From NCBI GenBank assembly GCA_016873405.1, contig VGXH01000177.1, positions 1 to 5,322 on the forward strand: a stretch of DNA of 5,322 nucleotides. The letters run 5' to 3'. A program made the position numbers and the translations under genes. The stretch is from a bacterium. GTDB lineage: Bacteria; Krumholzibacteriota; Krumholzibacteria; LZORAL124-64-63. Under the pieces are notes generated by a model. That model had not been told where the DNA came from, made no database searches, and saw only the letters and a program-made list of their open reading frames with translations. Position 1 is the stretch's first letter. The number at the start of each line of letters is the position of its first letter. This document shows positions 4,922 through 5,322 of this stretch, piece after piece.

Positions 4922-5322
4922 GCACGAAGCCGCTGATCACCCTGGCGGTGATCGTCCGCGACGAGGCGGCGCGGCTGCCGGCGCTGCTGGACGGGCATCG
5001 CCAGCTGTGGGACGAGGCCGTGGTCGTCGACACGGGTTCCGGCGACGGCTCGCCGCTGGTCGCGGCGGCCCACGGGGCGCGGGTGGAGGCTTTTGCTTGG
5101 TGCGACGATTTCGCTGCCGCCCGCAACGCCGCGCTCGCCGCCTGCACGGGCCGCTGGGCCCTGATCCTGGACGCGGACGAGCACATCGGGCCGGCCGACC
5201 AGGCGCGCCTGCGGGCGCTGGTGGCGGCCTCCGAGCCGGCCGGGCTGGTCCTGCCGCAGTGGAACTACGTCGATGACCCCCAGCTGCCCGGCTGGCGCCC
5301 GGTCACGGCGCCGCCGGCGGGG
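4918..5322 (+). CDS. Second family-2 glycosyltransferase, 3' end cut by window edge
   Basis: This gene starts at GTG 4918 within a GTGA overlap with the upstream stop. GAGGAGG at 4907-4913, 4 bases ahead, supports the start. The 135 readable codons stay open to the window end. The GT-A signatures repeat those of the gene before it: ITLAVIVRDEAARLPALL (7-24), AVVVDTGSGDGS (34-45), WCDDFAAARNAAL (61-73) and LILDADEHI (82-90, with the DxD metal site). Spacing between the motifs is nearly the same as in the upstream gene, so the two are tandem paralogues. The acceptor-side motif and any TPR tail lie outside the window. A second transferase suggests either a second sugar added to the first or a second acceptor flagellin (inference). 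Confidence 0.9.
   Translation, partial: MSTKPLITLAVIVRDEAARLPALLDGHRQLWDEAVVVDTGSGDGSPLVAAAHGARVEAFAWCDDFAAARNAALAACTGRWALILDADEHIGPADQARLRALVAASEPAGLVLPQWNYVDDPQLPGWRPVTAPPAG

Noticed and set aside
2952..5186. A long minus-strand open frame of 744 codons opposite the GNAT and glycosyltransferase genes
   Set aside because: It is a shadow frame in high-GC DNA: its product is Arg/Pro/Ala-rich low complexity, and the opposite strand carries clear GNAT and GT2 motifs with ribosome binding sites and coupled starts.
1..5322. CRISPR arrays, tRNA or rRNA genes, insertion sequences
   Set aside because: No short regularly spaced repeats, tRNA-like cloverleaf, rRNA sequence or transposase motif was found; the only long repeats are those between the flagellin genes themselves.

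Overview
The window is a very G+C-rich stretch (about 70% by eye, not counted) with dense coding, strong GGAGG-type ribosome binding sites and 4-base ATGA/GTGA gene overlaps. It encodes bacterial-type flagellins. A high-GC flagellated bacterium is certain. A Gram-negative lineage, such as a deltaproteobacterial-type, Gemmatimonadota or Krumholzibacteriota/Eisenbacteria-like group, is only a guess, because no phylogenetic marker gene is present.

Layout: the left half (1-2556) holds three tandem flagellin genes, all on the minus strand. They are a partial one cut by the left edge (1-495), a complete 275-aa one (643-1470) and a complete, more divergent 281-aa one (1711-2556). The gaps between them are 147 and 240 bases. 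They contain GC-rich hairpins behind each complete gene and, ahead of the 275-aa gene, a good match to a sigma-28 (FliA) flagellar promoter. A 206-base divergent region (2557-2762) separates the flagellins from a plus-strand operon. That operon has a GNAT-family acetyltransferase with an extra C-terminal half (2763-3746), a family-2 glycosyltransferase with a TPR-like helical tail (3743-4921), and a second glycosyltransferase of the same type cut by the right edge (4918-5322). The operon genes overlap by 4 bases each.

How they may work together: the flagellins are short, essentially D0-D1 proteins that would polymerise into the filament after export through the flagellar type III apparatus. 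The divergent acetyltransferase/glycosyltransferase operon is in the right place to build and attach sugars on those flagellins, as glycosyltransferases next to flagellin genes do in other bacteria. This is inference from neighbourhood and family; the substrates cannot be read from the sequence. The most notable points are the flagellin array with a 92-base perfectly identical internal tract between two copies, the sigma-28 promoter candidate, and the two tandem paralogous glycosyltransferases coupled to a two-part GNAT protein.
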